This document shows positions 8,303 through 17,529 of a DNA stretch of 64,000 bases, one piece after another (position 1 is the stretch's first letter; every line of letters starts with the position of its first letter). This DNA comes from an uncultured Dehalococcoidia bacterium (GTDB taxonomy: Bacteria > Chloroflexota > Dehalococcoidia > Lucifugimonadales > UBA3495), in NCBI GenBank assembly GCA_951812625.1, contig CATOSP010000004.1, positions 62,001 through 126,000 on the forward strand. Direction: 5' to 3'. A model generated the notes under the pieces. That model worked only from the letters and a program-made list of their open reading frames with translations, did no database searches and was not told the DNA's origin. The position numbers and the translations under genes were made by a program.

Positions 8303-9738
8303 CAATGATTTCAGCGTTGAAAAGCGTCCGCAAATCCTGAATAACGGACTTGCATCTGCAGGGTACGAGTAAAGCGTCCTCAGTAACACCCGGAAGTTCG
8401 CAAATTATGTGAGTAAGTCGCCCCGTCGCTCGGAGGAAAGCTGCAAGAGAGGCGGTCGCCGCAATGCAATTGGTCATCTAGGAACAAGCCACAGGATACG
8501 CCGGGCAGCGTACCGAATTAGGTGATCCGGTTGATGAGGCGTCTGACCTGAAGCAATGCTATCAGGTTATGGTGCAACCACACCGTGCCCATGTCGTCGC
8601 TCCGCCGGAACTCCCGATTTGACGGTTTCCAGCGTCGTACCCGTCCTGTCCGGTCTCCAGGTGCCGTAACCCTTGATTCAGCGCCTTGCGGCACCAGTAG
8701 GTGCCTCTGCCTTCGGTCAAGGCCATAATCTGCCTCATGTATTCCATCCCTTCCCGCCGGCGCCGGGCAGACGGAAACTCCCTGGCTTCTTCCCGAGTCG
8801 ATCAACGTCAACGAGCCCACGCGTTGGAAGACGGTCGCCAGAAACCTATCCGACTCTTCACTTGAGTTGCTACCGGAGGTCTATCTTGACAGTCCAGAAC
8901 CAACGCTTGAAGACATTGGGCGGGAAATGGAACAATTAGCGAGGATAACTGCGGCCTACATGGTCCGATGGGGAAAGGATGCCGGTGATGTCAACGATCC
9001 CGCTTTAGGGTGTCATTTATGTGCGTCATCCTCGGTCTGCCACCTTGGGCGATCATGAAGACGCATCCGTGCCTTCCTTGGGCAACAAGCTGGCAACAGC
9101 TTCGGAAGCAATCCGATAGCACAATATGTGACGACATGCGAAGGTGATTGTATTTCTTGGTTTGATGCGGTGGTCATATCAGATTTCGGAGAGGCAGGTT
9201 CAATTGGTACTGCCGTGGCGTCTCTTCAATGGTCAGACGATTCCTCGTACCTGAGCATGTTCCCGGGGATCTTCGCATGTCCGTCAATGACTACATCCCC
9301 GACAAGTCCACACTGGCTCCGGAGCAACCGATTCATTTGAAATGTTTTCCGAGCGAGGAAGTCTTCGACGTAAGGCGGGCACGGTCTGCCAGCTTTGATG
9401 ACCGTGAAACCGGTTTGGTCCCTTTGGTCAGCAATGGATTACAATTTCCGTGCTCGCTGGCGGTTTAGTTGGTATAGGCACATCACAATCGAGCATATCA
9501 AACGCCTTTCAGTGAGGTTGCCCGGTGGCTATGGGCAACTGGATAAGACCGCGGATCCATCATTCGTCGTGTAGAGTGTGCCTTATTGAGCAGTCGCTCG
9601 AATGGCATTTCAGGGCTGTGGACCTCAGCCAGACTTTTGAGAAACAACATCGAATTTAGGAACAGTCACGACCCTTCGCACACCCTGCGGTCGGTGGCCG
9701 GGGCGACCGGGAGCCGGAGCACGGCCTCCGGGGCCACT
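8303..9738. other. Gene-poor region, about 1.4 kb, probably decayed
   Basis: No complete gene with a ribosome binding site was found. The frame through about 8770-9058 (+) reads like coding sequence (PTRWKTVARNLSDSSLELL, then EPTLEDIGREMEQLARIT) but has no credible start and no recognised family. Other short frames look random. With a MITE at its left edge and a transposase remnant at its right edge, this is probably a site of past insertion and decay. Confidence 0.45.
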
Positions 9739-10029
9739 CTAGGACCCAGGTACTACATCGGCAACCTTGAGGCTCGGGCAACTCGGCTGCTGAAATGGGT
9801 CCGCAGCCACTGGAGCGTCGAGAAACCGGTGCCCTGGAACTTGGATGTGACCTTTCTGGGAGACCAACTCCGGGTGCGTAGGCACCATGGGCGGCGAAAC
9901 GTGGCTACCCTGCGGCAGACTTCCCACAACCTTCTGAAACGGGAAACCGCTCTCAAAGTGGGCATTCATGGCAAACGCCTGCAGGTTGGTTGGTGAGAAG
10001 ATTACCAGCTCAATGTCCTCCGCAACTAA
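9739..10029 (+). pseudogene. ISAs1-family transposase, C-terminal remnant
   Basis: The frame reads RYYIGNLEARATRLLKWVRS, then HWSVEKPVPWNLDVTFLGD, NVATLRQTSHNLLKRE and KVGIHGKRLQVGW. This order matches the C-terminal end of ISAs1-family DDE transposases, which have an RYYISSL segment, an HW.(I/V)E.LHW.LDV segment containing the catalytic Glu, and a final KR...GW.DDYLL.VL tail. An in-frame TGA at 9994-9996 interrupts the tail, and the expected continuation EDYQLNVLRN follows in the same frame up to a TAA at 10027. The N-terminal two thirds are missing. The remnant cannot encode a working transposase. Confidence 0.78.
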
Positions 10030-10342
10030 AGCGCGATTGCCCTGCCTGCCTCTAGTAGAATTGGACGAAGCCACAGGCTATTGTGTATAATGTCGCCAAT
10101 CGGTTGCCACCTTCAGACGCCAAGACCTGGCGGAACGGGCGGCTGTAACTTCCTGGCCACTGGGAGAATAGTCCCAAGTAGTCCGGAAGGTCCAAGTTGT
10201 TCCTGTGGGAACCAATTGGGGAACAGCCAGAGCTACAGGCCGTAGCCGCCGTGATTTAGCTCTGGTTTTCGGAAGATAGTACTCCCATCCCTCCGCCGGA
10301 CCTGTATCATTTCCGTACCGGATCACCGTAGCCGCGCATAAT
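10030..10342. other. Intergenic region, 313 bp, upstream of miaB
   Basis: Presumed promoter region of miaB-nadA. No clear Shine-Dalgarno sequence lies directly upstream of the miaB ATG, so translation may start on a short or absent leader. No other element was recognised. Confidence 0.4.
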
Positions 10343-11641
10343 ATGGAAACATTCCACCTTTGGACCATTGGCTGCCAGATGAACAAGGCCGATTCCGAAC
10401 GGTTGGGGTCGGCCCTGGAGCAACTGGGCCTTCATCAGGTGGACCGCGCTGCAGACGCCGACGTAGTAGTCCTCAACTCCTGCGTCGTCCGCCAAAACGC
10501 GGAAGACAAAGTCGTGGTCAACCTGAGCAACATGGCCCCGCTCAAGAGGCAGCGGGAGGACCGGGTCGTCGCTCTAATGGGCTGCATGGTTGGCCCAAAG
10601 TCGGACGAACTGGCGCGGCGATTCCCGTTCGTAGACCTGTTCATGCGCCCTCAGGACTATGGGCCTCTGCTTGATCTGGTCGGAGAGCGGCTGGGGCTAG
10701 ACTGGGAAGGTTGCGTCGGCTCCCTGGCCCCGTCACAACCCGACGTCACCTGCTACATACCCATCATCCATGGCTGCGACCTCATGTGCACCTTCTGCAT
10801 TATCCCCTACCGTCGGGGCCGCCAGGTGAGCCGTCCCTTGGATGAGATCGTCCGGGAGGCGGAGTTGCTGGCCGCCCGTGGCGTCAAAGAGGTTACGGTG
10901 CTGGGACAGACCGTAGACGCCTACGGTTATGATCTGGAAGGGAAGACCGATCTGGCAGAACTTCTCACCGAACTCAATGAAGTCCCAGACTTGAACCGCA
11001 TCAGGTTCCTCACCTCACATCCCTCATTTATGAGCGAGCGGCTTATCGAGGCAGTCGCAAAACTCCCCAAAGTCTGCGAACACGTGAACCTGCCAATTCA
11101 GTCCGGCGACGACGAAGTATTGGCCCGGATGCGCAGGCCATACACCCGCTCCGACTATGTCGAACTGGTGGGCCGCATCCGGGACACCGTCCACGGGGTG
11201 TCCCTCAGCACCGATCTCATCGTGGGATTTCCCGGCGAGACCGAAGAGCAATTCCAACACTCCGTGGACCTTATATCAGAGTTGCGTTTCGACAAGGTCC
11301 ACTGCGCCGCATACTCGACTCGGCCCGGCACCATCGCGGCACGTACGATGGAGGACGACGTCCCGCACGAGGCGAAGCTGCATCGCCGGGAGGAGATCGA
11401 CCGGCTGCAGGAAAACATACTTTCGGAGACCAACTCTGCCATGATCGGGCAGGATGTGGAAGTGCTGGTGGAGGACAGCCGCAAGGGAAAGTGGCGAGGC
11501 AGGACCCGATCGGATAAACTGGTATTTTTCCAAGATTCCCGTGACCTCCGAGGCGAACTTGTCACGGTCGGCATCACCAGCGCGGGCCCCTGGTCTTTGC
11601 AGGGAGAACCGACGGTGGGCCGGCCAAATCTGGCTGGTTGA
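10343..11641 (+). CDS. miaB: tRNA-2-methylthio-N6-dimethylallyladenosine synthase (MiaB)
   Basis: The 432-residue methylthiotransferase has N-terminal UPF0004 cysteines Cys11 (TIGCQMN), Cys47 (NSCVVR) and Cys81 (MGCM), which bind the auxiliary 4Fe-4S cluster. The radical-SAM cluster is CDLMCTFC (Cys145, Cys149, Cys152). GQTVDAYG and LSTDLIVGFPGETEEQF are typical of the radical-SAM core, and a C-terminal TRAM-like domain lies near residues 365-425. MiaB converts i6A37 to ms2i6A37 in tRNAs reading UNN codons. The N-terminal and VGQNVxxYG-type motifs favour MiaB over RimO or MtaB, though the paralogues are close. nadA starts 11 bp after the stop, so the two genes probably share a transcript. Confidence 0.9.
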   Translation: METFHLWTIGCQMNKADSERLGSALEQLGLHQVDRAADADVVVLNSCVVRQNAEDKVVVNLSNMAPLKRQREDRVVALMGCMVGPKSDELARRFPFVDLFMRPQDYGPLLDLVGERLGLDWEGCVGSLAPSQPDVTCYIPIIHGCDLMCTFCIIPYRRGRQVSRPLDEIVREAELLAARGVKEVTVLGQTVDAYGYDLEGKTDLAELLTELNEVPDLNRIRFLTSHPSFMSERLIEAVAKLPKVCEHVNLPIQSGDDEVLARMRRPYTRSDYVELVGRIRDTVHGVSLSTDLIVGFPGETEEQFQHSVDLISELRFDKVHCAAYSTRPGTIAARTMEDDVPHEAKLHRREEIDRLQENILSETNSAMIGQDVEVLVEDSRKGKWRGRTRSDKLVFFQDSRDLRGELVTVGITSAGPWSLQGEPTVGRPNLAG

Positions 11642-11652
11642 GGAAACAGACT

Positions 11653-12861
11653 ATGGCCACCAGGACCCGACCGGCGACCATCCCTATCACAGAGATCGAG
11701 CACGCGGCATTCTGCAAGACCGAGGACGAATTGCCCGCCAAGTCCCTCGCCGAGGAACTAGCGGTCAATGTCCGCTGGCAGAATATCTCCCCTGAATACC
11801 TTCACCTGGCCCCTGAAGAGTTGGACGAGCGAATCCACGACGCCCGCCGGCAGCTCGGCTCTGCGGTTACTGTGCTGGGTCACCACTACCAGCGCGAGGA
11901 AGTCATCAAGTACGCCGACTTCCAGGGCGATTCCTTCCTCCTCTCCCAGGAAGCCGCTAACCTGCCTCACGCCGAGTACATCCTCTTTTGCGGCGTCCAC
12001 TTCATGGCAGAGACCGCCTGTATCCTCTGTGCCCCCCACCAGAAAGTCATCCTCCCCAACATCACCGCCGGCTGTTCGATGGCCGACATGGCTCCGATGG
12101 AAGATGTGGAGGATGGCTGGCAGGACCTCCAGGACATTCTGGGAGACCACGGCGGCATCGTCCCGGTTACCTATATGAACTCAATCGCCGGTATCAAGGC
12201 ACTGTGCGGCCGCAACGACGGCGCGGTGTGTACCTCCTCCAACGCCACCGCGGTATTGGAATGGGGATTCCAGCAGGGAGAGCGCATTCTGTTCCTGCCG
12301 GACCAACACCTGGGGCGCAATACCGCCCTCAAGCTGGGCATTCCCCTGGACAAGATGGTGGTCTGGAACCCCTTCAAGCGCCTGGGCGGGAACACACCAG
12401 AGCAGTTGCGCGACGCCAAAATGGTGCTGTGGCAGGGGCATTGCTCTGTCCATACCCGGTTCACCGTGAAACAGATTCAGGCGGCCCGAGAGCGATTCCC
12501 TGATGTGAACGTCCTGGTCCATCCTGAATGCACAATGGAGACAGTTCAGGCTGCGGACATGAACGGCTCCACCGAGTTCATCCGCAAGACCATCAACGAG
12601 GCCCCTGCCGGAAGCAAGTGGGCCGTCGGCACCGAGATAAGCCTGGTCAACCGCCTGGCGATCAACAACCCGGACAAGACAGTCTTCTGCCTCGATCCGG
12701 TCATCTGCCCCTGCTCCACCATGTACCGTATCCACCCCGCATACGTCCTCTGGGTCCTCGAGGGACTGCTGGCCGGACAGGTGATCAACCAGATCACCGT
12801 TCCGGAGCAAATCCAGCGGGATGCGCAGGTGGCCCTGGACAGGATGCTCGCCCTGCGTTAG
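11653..12861 (+). CDS. nadA: Quinolinate synthase (NadA)
   Basis: The 402-residue protein condenses iminoaspartate with dihydroxyacetone phosphate to form quinolinate using an oxygen-sensitive 4Fe-4S cluster. Diagnostic segments are VLGHHYQREEVIKYADFQGD (near residues 74-93), FCGVHFMAETA (near 112-122), NITAGCSMADMAP, VTYMNSIAGIKA, CTSSNA, LFLPDQHLG, VHPEC and FCLDPVICPCSTMYRIHP. It is longer than many NadA proteins because of an N-terminal extension. The ATG at 11653 has GAGGAAACAG upstream; an in-frame TTG at 11638 overlapping the miaB stop is less likely. nadC lies 304 bp downstream on the same strand. No nadB or aspartate dehydrogenase gene is visible in the window. Confidence 0.94.
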   Translation: MATRTRPATIPITEIEHAAFCKTEDELPAKSLAEELAVNVRWQNISPEYLHLAPEELDERIHDARRQLGSAVTVLGHHYQREEVIKYADFQGDSFLLSQEAANLPHAEYILFCGVHFMAETACILCAPHQKVILPNITAGCSMADMAPMEDVEDGWQDLQDILGDHGGIVPVTYMNSIAGIKALCGRNDGAVCTSSNATAVLEWGFQQGERILFLPDQHLGRNTALKLGIPLDKMVVWNPFKRLGGNTPEQLRDAKMVLWQGHCSVHTRFTVKQIQAARERFPDVNVLVHPECTMETVQAADMNGSTEFIRKTINEAPAGSKWAVGTEISLVNRLAINNPDKTVFCLDPVICPCSTMYRIHPAYVLWVLEGLLAGQVINQITVPEQIQRDAQVALDRMLALR

Positions 12862-13165
12862 CTATGAGGGACAGCCCCACCACTTGATCTCCAGGCCCGT
12901 GTCCCCAGCCTGAGCGAACGGGTGGCGGATCTCGAGAGGTCCAGGCCTCCGTGGACCGTGGGCTTCTGTCCCCGGCGTTTTTGCTCGACCACCACTCGTG
13001 GTATGATCCCGTTAACTACTCATCCCCCGGCCGCCTGCTGGAGCCATCCTGTCCTGCAGAATAAAGACTCTAACAACCTCCCAAGGCCATATCCCATGCC
13101 CTGGACGATGGTAGATTGAACCAGTCCTGGGTGAAGTTGCCCCACGAAATGGGAAGGAGGCCCAA
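12862..13165. other. Intergenic region, 304 bp, between nadA and nadC
   Basis: No gene was recognised. The right end has AAGGAGG at 13154-13160, the ribosome binding site of nadC. The size is enough for a separate nadC promoter. No riboswitch-like structure or repressor palindrome was identified by eye. Confidence 0.4.
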
Positions 13166-14023
13166 TTGCTGAGTCCACTACCTCCCAGCGTGTACAACCT
13201 GATAGACGCAGCCCTGACCGAGGACCAGGCCTTCAGCGACCCCACCACAGAGGCCCTGGTACCGCCTGAGGTACAGGCCGATGGCATCATTCGCGCCAAG
13301 GCCCAGGGAGTCCTGGCAGGTATCGACGTATCCCTTGCCGTCTTCCAGCGCGTTGACCCTTCCCTGGAGATACAGGGACTGCTGGCCGACGGTGCTGTGC
13401 TGTCGCCGGGGAACGACATTGCCCGGGTCCACGGCTTTGCGGGGAGCATCCTGCGGGCCGAGCGCACCGCTCTGAACTTCCTCCAGCGCATGAGTGGCAT
13501 TGCCAGCGACACCAACCGGTATGTCCGGGCCATCGAAGGCAGCCGGTCCCGGATCGTCGATACCCGCAAGACCGCGCCGGGACACCGATACCTGGATAAG
13601 CACGCCGTGCGCATGGGCGGCGGCTACAACCACCGCTACAACCTTGCTGACGGCATCCTCATCAAGGACAACCACATCGAGGCCCTGCGTTCCAGGGAAA
13701 TGGGCTTGCGCGAGGTGATCGAGCTTGCCCTTTCCCGCGCCTCCCACACCATCAAGGTTGAGGTGGAAGTGGAGTCCGTGGAGGCCGCGCAGGTGGCTGC
13801 CGAGGCAGGCGCACACATCATCATGCTGGACAATATGGCGCCGGGCATTATGAAACAGGCGATGGATGTCATCGCGGGCCGCGCCGTGGTCGAGGCGTCC
13901 GGAGGCATCACTCTCGACACAGTGCGGGAGGTGGCCGACACCGGGGTGGATCTGATTTCCATCGGCGGGCTGACCCACTCGGTCACAGCCTTGGACATCA
14001 GCCTCGACCTCGAGTTCATTTAG
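13166..14023 (+). CDS. nadC: Nicotinate-nucleotide pyrophosphorylase, carboxylating (NadC)
   Basis: The 285-residue quinolinate phosphoribosyltransferase converts quinolinate and PRPP to nicotinate mononucleotide. Family hallmarks are ERTALNFLQRMSGIA (near residues 92-106), DTRKTAPGHRYLDKHAVRMG (near 131-150), HRYNLADGILIKDNH, VEVEVESVE, IIMLDNM, VEASGGI and ISIGGLTHS. Length is normal for NadC. The start is TTG, fixed by an AAGGAGG site 5 nt upstream and by alignment of the fold with the first residues. Together with nadA it supplies the last two steps of de novo NAD precursor synthesis. Confidence 0.95.
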   Translation: MLSPLPPSVYNLIDAALTEDQAFSDPTTEALVPPEVQADGIIRAKAQGVLAGIDVSLAVFQRVDPSLEIQGLLADGAVLSPGNDIARVHGFAGSILRAERTALNFLQRMSGIASDTNRYVRAIEGSRSRIVDTRKTAPGHRYLDKHAVRMGGGYNHRYNLADGILIKDNHIEALRSREMGLREVIELALSRASHTIKVEVEVESVEAAQVAAEAGAHIIMLDNMAPGIMKQAMDVIAGRAVVEASGGITLDTVREVADTGVDLISIGGLTHSVTALDISLDLEFI

Positions 14024-14084
14024 GTCGGCGACCAACAGCCTAAACCGATACTAGGACACGACGTTTACAGGAGGATGAAAGGAA

Positions 14085-14633
14085 ATGGCGCGATTGTCTA
14101 ACCTCGAACGCGACCAACTCAAACCCGAAGACCAGCAGTATTACGACCAGATCGCGGACAGCCGCGGCAGCGTCAGGGGACCCTATGGTGTGCTCCTCCA
14201 TAGTCCCAATCTAGCCGCAAGGGTGGCCCATACCGGTACCTACGTCAGGTTTGAGTCCGACATGCCCAATTCCCTCAAAGAGGTTGTAATTTGCGCCACT
14301 GCCAGGGAGATCAGGTCCCAGTACGAGTTCGTCGCTCATGCCCGGCTGGCCCGCGCCGAAAACGTCTCCGAAGCCACCCTCGACGCCATCGCCAACGGCA
14401 CTGCACCTGCGGGGCTGTCCGGCGACGAGGAGATTCTGGTCAAGTACGTCCACGAGCTTCTCCGGAATCACAAAATCAGCGACGCCACATATGAGGCCGT
14501 GCTGGACCGCTGGGGAGTGCAGGGCACTGTGGACGTGACAGGGCTGATCGGCCATTACCTGCTCGTAGGCCAGTTCCTCACAGCCTTTGAAGTCGACGTC
14601 GACCCCGAAGAAGCGGCCAAGCTGCCGTTCTAG
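14085..14633 (+). CDS. Carboxymuconolactone decarboxylase-family protein
   Basis: The 182-residue protein resembles the CMD/AhpD superfamily. The core helix pair is SLKEVVICATAREIRSQYEF followed by VAHARLARAENV (near residues 64-97). The CxxC plus His that gives peroxidase activity in AhpD is not present: the corresponding region has SQYEFVAH. This is typical of the large Cys-less group of unknown function in aromatic and dicarboxylate catabolic loci. The site AGGAGGATGAAAGGAA precedes the ATG. It lies 61 bp after nadC and is followed closely by a DinB-family gene, so all three may be co-transcribed. The reaction is unknown. Confidence 0.78.
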   Translation: MARLSNLERDQLKPEDQQYYDQIADSRGSVRGPYGVLLHSPNLAARVAHTGTYVRFESDMPNSLKEVVICATAREIRSQYEFVAHARLARAENVSEATLDAIANGTAPAGLSGDEEILVKYVHELLRNHKISDATYEAVLDRWGVQGTVDVTGLIGHYLLVGQFLTAFEVDVDPEEAAKLPF

Positions 14634-14657
14634 TTCCCATCCAGAGAGGTGAGCAAA

Positions 14658-15185
14658 TTGGCCGCTGCTGAAGGACTGCTATACGCCCTGGAACGCAACT
14701 GGGATATGGTTGATGCTGCCCTGGCAGACCTGGACGCGGCTGCATTGGCCCGCATCCCGGCGGACCAGTGCAACTCCGCCGCATGGATACTGTGGCACAT
14801 GGACCGGGTGGTCGACACCTTCATCCACACCCGGCTCAGGTCGTCCCCCCAACTATGGATAACAGGCGGCTGGCACGAAAAGCACGGTATGCCTGCTGAC
14901 CCTGAGGACCGGGGCGTGGGCTGGACCGCCGGGCAGGTCGCAAGCTGGACTCCACCGCCCAGGGACGTACAACTGGGCTACTACGAAGCGATCAAGAACG
15001 CGGCGCGTGAGTACATGTCCTCACTCTCTCCCGTCGACATGGCTCGGACCCAGGTCATCCCGCCAGTACCGGAACCGCGCTCCGTGGAGCAGGGCCTTGG
15101 ACAAATGACCTGGGACAACATCGCCCACGGCGGGCAGATCGCGTTTCTCCGGGGTCTGTACCTGGGGATGGGTTGGCACCGGTAG
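14658..15185 (+). CDS. DinB-like domain protein
   Basis: The roughly 175-residue protein is predicted to be a four-helix bundle of the DinB/YfiT-like metalloenzyme superfamily. The first metal His is in AWILWHMDRV (near residue 44). The C-terminal helix AHGGQIAFLRGLYLGMGWHR supplies another candidate His. Members include bacillithiol or mycothiol S-transferases and many uncharacterised proteins. The start is placed at TTG 14658 because AGAGGTGAG sits 6-7 nt upstream. A GTG at 14649 in the same frame overlaps that site and has no Shine-Dalgarno of its own. A second DinB gene of different sequence lies at 56505. Confidence 0.72.
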   Translation: MAAAEGLLYALERNWDMVDAALADLDAAALARIPADQCNSAAWILWHMDRVVDTFIHTRLRSSPQLWITGGWHEKHGMPADPEDRGVGWTAGQVASWTPPPRDVQLGYYEAIKNAAREYMSSLSPVDMARTQVIPPVPEPRSVEQGLGQMTWDNIAHGGQIAFLRGLYLGMGWHR

Positions 15186-15205
15186 CAAGGGACCAGGCGG
15201 AGCGA

Positions 15206-15670
15206 TTATACCCGCCGCGGCAAATGCCGGTCAGCACTGTCCAGCATCACGGTCACCGGCCCGTCGTTCTCCAACCGGACGCGCATGTGTTCCTGGAACA
15301 CCCCGGCTCCCACCTTGAGGCCCGTTTGCCGGAACAGGTCCACCGCGTGGTCGTAAAGCCGCTGCGCCTCCGCTGGCGGGGCCGCCCGCGTGAAATCTGG
15401 ACGTCGCCCACGCCGGGTGTCCGCGTATAGCGTGAATTGGCTCACCAAGAGGAGCTCCGCCCCCACATCAAGGGCGGAGCGGTCGAATCGGTCCTGTGCG
15501 TCGGGAAAGATGCGGAGGTTGCTGATCTTTTCCACCAAGTAGGCCGCATCGGCCTCGACATCATCCCGCCCAACACCGAGGAAGATAACCAGACCTCTAC
15601 CCGTTGTGCCGGTCGCTTCCTGCCCCACCAGCACTGAAGACTCTGACACCCTTTGTACCAGGGCCCTCAT
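15206..15670 (-). CDS. dtd: D-aminoacyl-tRNA deacylase (Dtd)
   Basis: The 154-residue protein is full length for Dtd, which hydrolyses D-aminoacyl-tRNAs (and Gly-tRNAAla) to recycle mischarged tRNA. The N-terminal MRALVQRVSESSV, the catalytic motif SQFTLYADTRRG (near residues 77-88), and the cross-subunit motif NDGPVTVMLDS near 138-148 (family NxPxT) are all present. It is the second gene of a probable fmdB-dtd operon on the minus strand, 48 bp after the zinc-ribbon gene. It converges with the DinB-family gene, with about 20 bp between the stops. Confidence 0.94.
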   Translation of the reverse strand: MRALVQRVSESSVLVGQEATGTTGRGLVIFLGVGRDDVEADAAYLVEKISNLRIFPDAQDRFDRSALDVGAELLLVSQFTLYADTRRGRRPDFTRAAPPAEAQRLYDHAVDLFRQTGLKVGAGVFQEHMRVRLENDGPVTVMLDSADRHLPRRV

Positions 15671-15718
15671 GTACGGCGCGCTGCGTTGCTGACCGGATAG
15701 GCCTGCTCTGGCTTTGGA

Positions 15719-16063
15719 CTAGGTAGTGCTTGCCGCAGTGGTGGAATCCGAGGTCGAAGAAGAACTGGGAGCTGTCTCCTTTGCCGGTTCCTTGGACTCG
15801 GTCTTGGTAGGGGTGTCGCTCGACTCCGTCGTCTTAGACTTGCTGTCCGAGTCTTGCTTGTTGCCGTTCTCGACGGGAGGCTTGGGCCGCCCGTAATCGG
15901 TGGTGTAGAAGCCGGAACCTTTGTAGATCACCGGAACCGCGTGGTAAAGCCGCTGACCGGCCCCCTGGCACTCCGGGCAGGCCCCCTTGCCGGCCTCCTT
16001 GAAGCTCTGGACCAACTCAAAAGTGTTGCCGCATACCGTACAGCGATAGTCGTATCGTGGCAC
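15719..16063 (-). CDS. FmdB-like zinc-ribbon protein with Ser/Thr/Lys-rich tail
   Basis: The 114-residue protein starts with a zinc ribbon, MPRYDYRCTVCGNTFE ... CPECQG (Cys8, Cys11 and a second CxxC near residues 29-32), followed by LYHAVPVIYKGSGFYTTDYG, which is the FmdB/YhfW-type putative regulatory family. The last 50 residues are low complexity (Ser, Thr, Lys, Glu, Pro) and probably disordered. The family is often annotated as a regulator of formamidase but its role is not firmly known. It is transcribed away from the MBL-fold gene at 16335 and probably with dtd. Confidence 0.85.
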   Translation of the reverse strand: MPRYDYRCTVCGNTFELVQSFKEAGKGACPECQGAGQRLYHAVPVIYKGSGFYTTDYGRPKPPVENGNKQDSDSKSKTTESSDTPTKTESKEPAKETAPSSSSTSDSTTAASTT

Positions 16064-16334
16064 TGAAACACTCCTGGGGATAAGGCTGCTGTTGAAGATG
16101 CCTGATGGCAGCCCCCAATTAACATCGTCTTAAATTTACCAGCAGAGGTCAACACTGTCAATCCGGCCCATCCTCCCGAACAGGACTGGAGGCCGTGGTC
16201 TGTGATGGTTGACTGCCATTCACCGACCCCACGGCTTGGGTACCGGGTGTGGCGGGAGGATTCCCTGTACAATAGCACGCGCATATCCCGCTGACCCACT
16301 CCTACAGCAAGAAACCATTCCCACAGGAGACGAC

Positions 16335-17195
16335 ATGCCAGAAATCTATGTCCTCGGCGGGGGCACTCCAACTCCCACCGCCGCCCGGTTCGGCAGCTCT
16401 CACGTCCTGAAGGTGGGCGACGACCTGCTCATGTTCGACTGCGGCCCGGCAGCTACCCACAAGCTGGTCAAAGCTGGACTGTTCCCCACCCAGGTCGATT
16501 ACCTCTTCTTCACCCACCACCACTTCGACCACGACATCGATTACCCGTGTTTCCTCCTCTGCCGCTGGGACCAGAGCATCGGCAGGGAGAACCATCTGCA
16601 TGTATTTGGCCCCACCCTGACTGAAAAGATCACCGACGGGATAATCGGTGAAAACGGTGTCTTCACCCATGACTGGATGGCTCGCGTGAATCACCCCCTC
16701 AGCCAGCGGGTCCACGTCAACCGGGGCGGGACGCTGCCCAGAAAACCTCCCTCGGTCAGTGCCAGGGACGTTGCCCCCGGCCCGGTACACAGCGGGGCCG
16801 AGTGGCGCGTCACGTCCGCAGAAGCCGAGCACGTCCAACCCTGGTTGGACTCCCTGGCCTACCGGGTCGACACTGCCGAGGGCAGCATCGTCTTCACCGG
16901 GGACACCCAACCCTGCGATACCGTGACGGAACTCGCTCGGGGCGCAGACATGATGCTGTGCATGTGCTGGGACGACCAGGAAGTCATGGACGAGAACGGC
17001 GAGGCTGGTGGGCAGTGCGGCACCCTCGGAGCGGCACGCATGGCCCAGGAGGCGGGCGTCGGCAAGTTGGTGCTGGTGCATATCGGCCCCCACCTGTCTG
17101 GGCATGGGCCAATGGAGAAGGGCATCGGCGATATCCGCCGCATCTACGACGGTCAGCTAGTCTTCTCGGAGGAGTTGATGCGTATCGCCCTGTAA
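16335..17195 (+). CDS. Metallo-beta-lactamase fold hydrolase (RNase Z-like)
   Basis: The 286-residue protein has the core metal motif THHHFDHD (HxHxDH, near residues 61-68) and a preceding DCGPAATHKL segment. Later metal residues are AEHVQPWLDSLAYRV, FTGDTQPCDTV (Asp ligand near 194) and VLVHIGPH. The arrangement is that of RNase Z/arylsulfatase-like MBL proteins, but the long tRNA-binding exosite of true RNase Z is not apparent, so a small-molecule hydrolase is also possible. The start is the ATG with CAGGAGACGAC upstream; the frame is open to 16209 but lacks support. A terminator hairpin follows the stop. Confidence 0.83.
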   Translation: MPEIYVLGGGTPTPTAARFGSSHVLKVGDDLLMFDCGPAATHKLVKAGLFPTQVDYLFFTHHHFDHDIDYPCFLLCRWDQSIGRENHLHVFGPTLTEKITDGIIGENGVFTHDWMARVNHPLSQRVHVNRGGTLPRKPPSVSARDVAPGPVHSGAEWRVTSAEAEHVQPWLDSLAYRVDTAEGSIVFTGDTQPCDTVTELARGADMMLCMCWDDQEVMDENGEAGGQCGTLGAARMAQEAGVGKLVLVHIGPHLSGHGPMEKGIGDIRRIYDGQLVFSEELMRIAL

Positions 17196-17201
17196 TAGCC
17201 G

Positions 17202-17230
17202 AAGCCCCACCCGATAAGAGGATGGGGCTT
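17202..17230 (+). terminator. Hairpin downstream of MBL-fold gene
   Basis: AAGCCCCACCC (17202-17212) pairs with GGATGGGGCTT (17220-17230) with a single mismatch and a 7-nt loop. It lies 6 bp after the stop. The following GTTCAAG is not a strong U-tract, so termination may be imperfect. Confidence 0.6.
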
Positions 17231-17318
17231 GTTCAAGACGCGTGGTCGCTCTCCCGCTACCGGTCTACCTGGGGCCGTGCATTAACCCGTCAAACATGGA
17301 GGCAGGAGACCGGAAGGC

Positions 17319-17507
17319 TTATCGCCGGTGCTGGCGGCGACGGCGGCGCGCGGCCCGCTGGGCTGCCAGCCGCTCCTTCTGCGCCTTGGAGCGGAAGAAC
17401 CGCCGGTCCTTCAACTCCCGCAAGATGCCCGAGTGTTGCACCGAGGCCCGGAAACGGTTCACCAGGCTCTCGGGGTTCTCTCCCTCACGTGGGGTAACAT
17501 ATGCCAT
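17319..17507 (-). CDS. rpsU: Small ribosomal subunit protein bS21
   Basis: The 62-residue basic protein contains PREGENPESLVNRFRASVQ, then SGILRELKDRRFFRSKAQKE and an Arg-rich tail. This matches bS21, which has REGE(S/N)..S.LRRF...V...GIL.E...R..YEKPS...K. bS21 sits at the mRNA exit platform of the 30S subunit and influences initiation. A GAGGTGAG site lies 6 nt upstream of the ATG. A perfect palindrome lies 23-43 nt upstream of the start. The gene stands alone between the convergent MBL gene and a divergent hypothetical gene. Confidence 0.86.
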   Translation of the reverse strand: MAYVTPREGENPESLVNRFRASVQHSGILRELKDRRFFRSKAQKERLAAQRAARRRRRQHRR

Positions 17508-17529
17508 TCAACTCACCTCAACTGAGTAT

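Noticed and set aside
13178-14035. 285-codon minus-strand ORF opposite nadC
   Set aside because: Antisense shadow; nadC is unambiguous on the plus strand.
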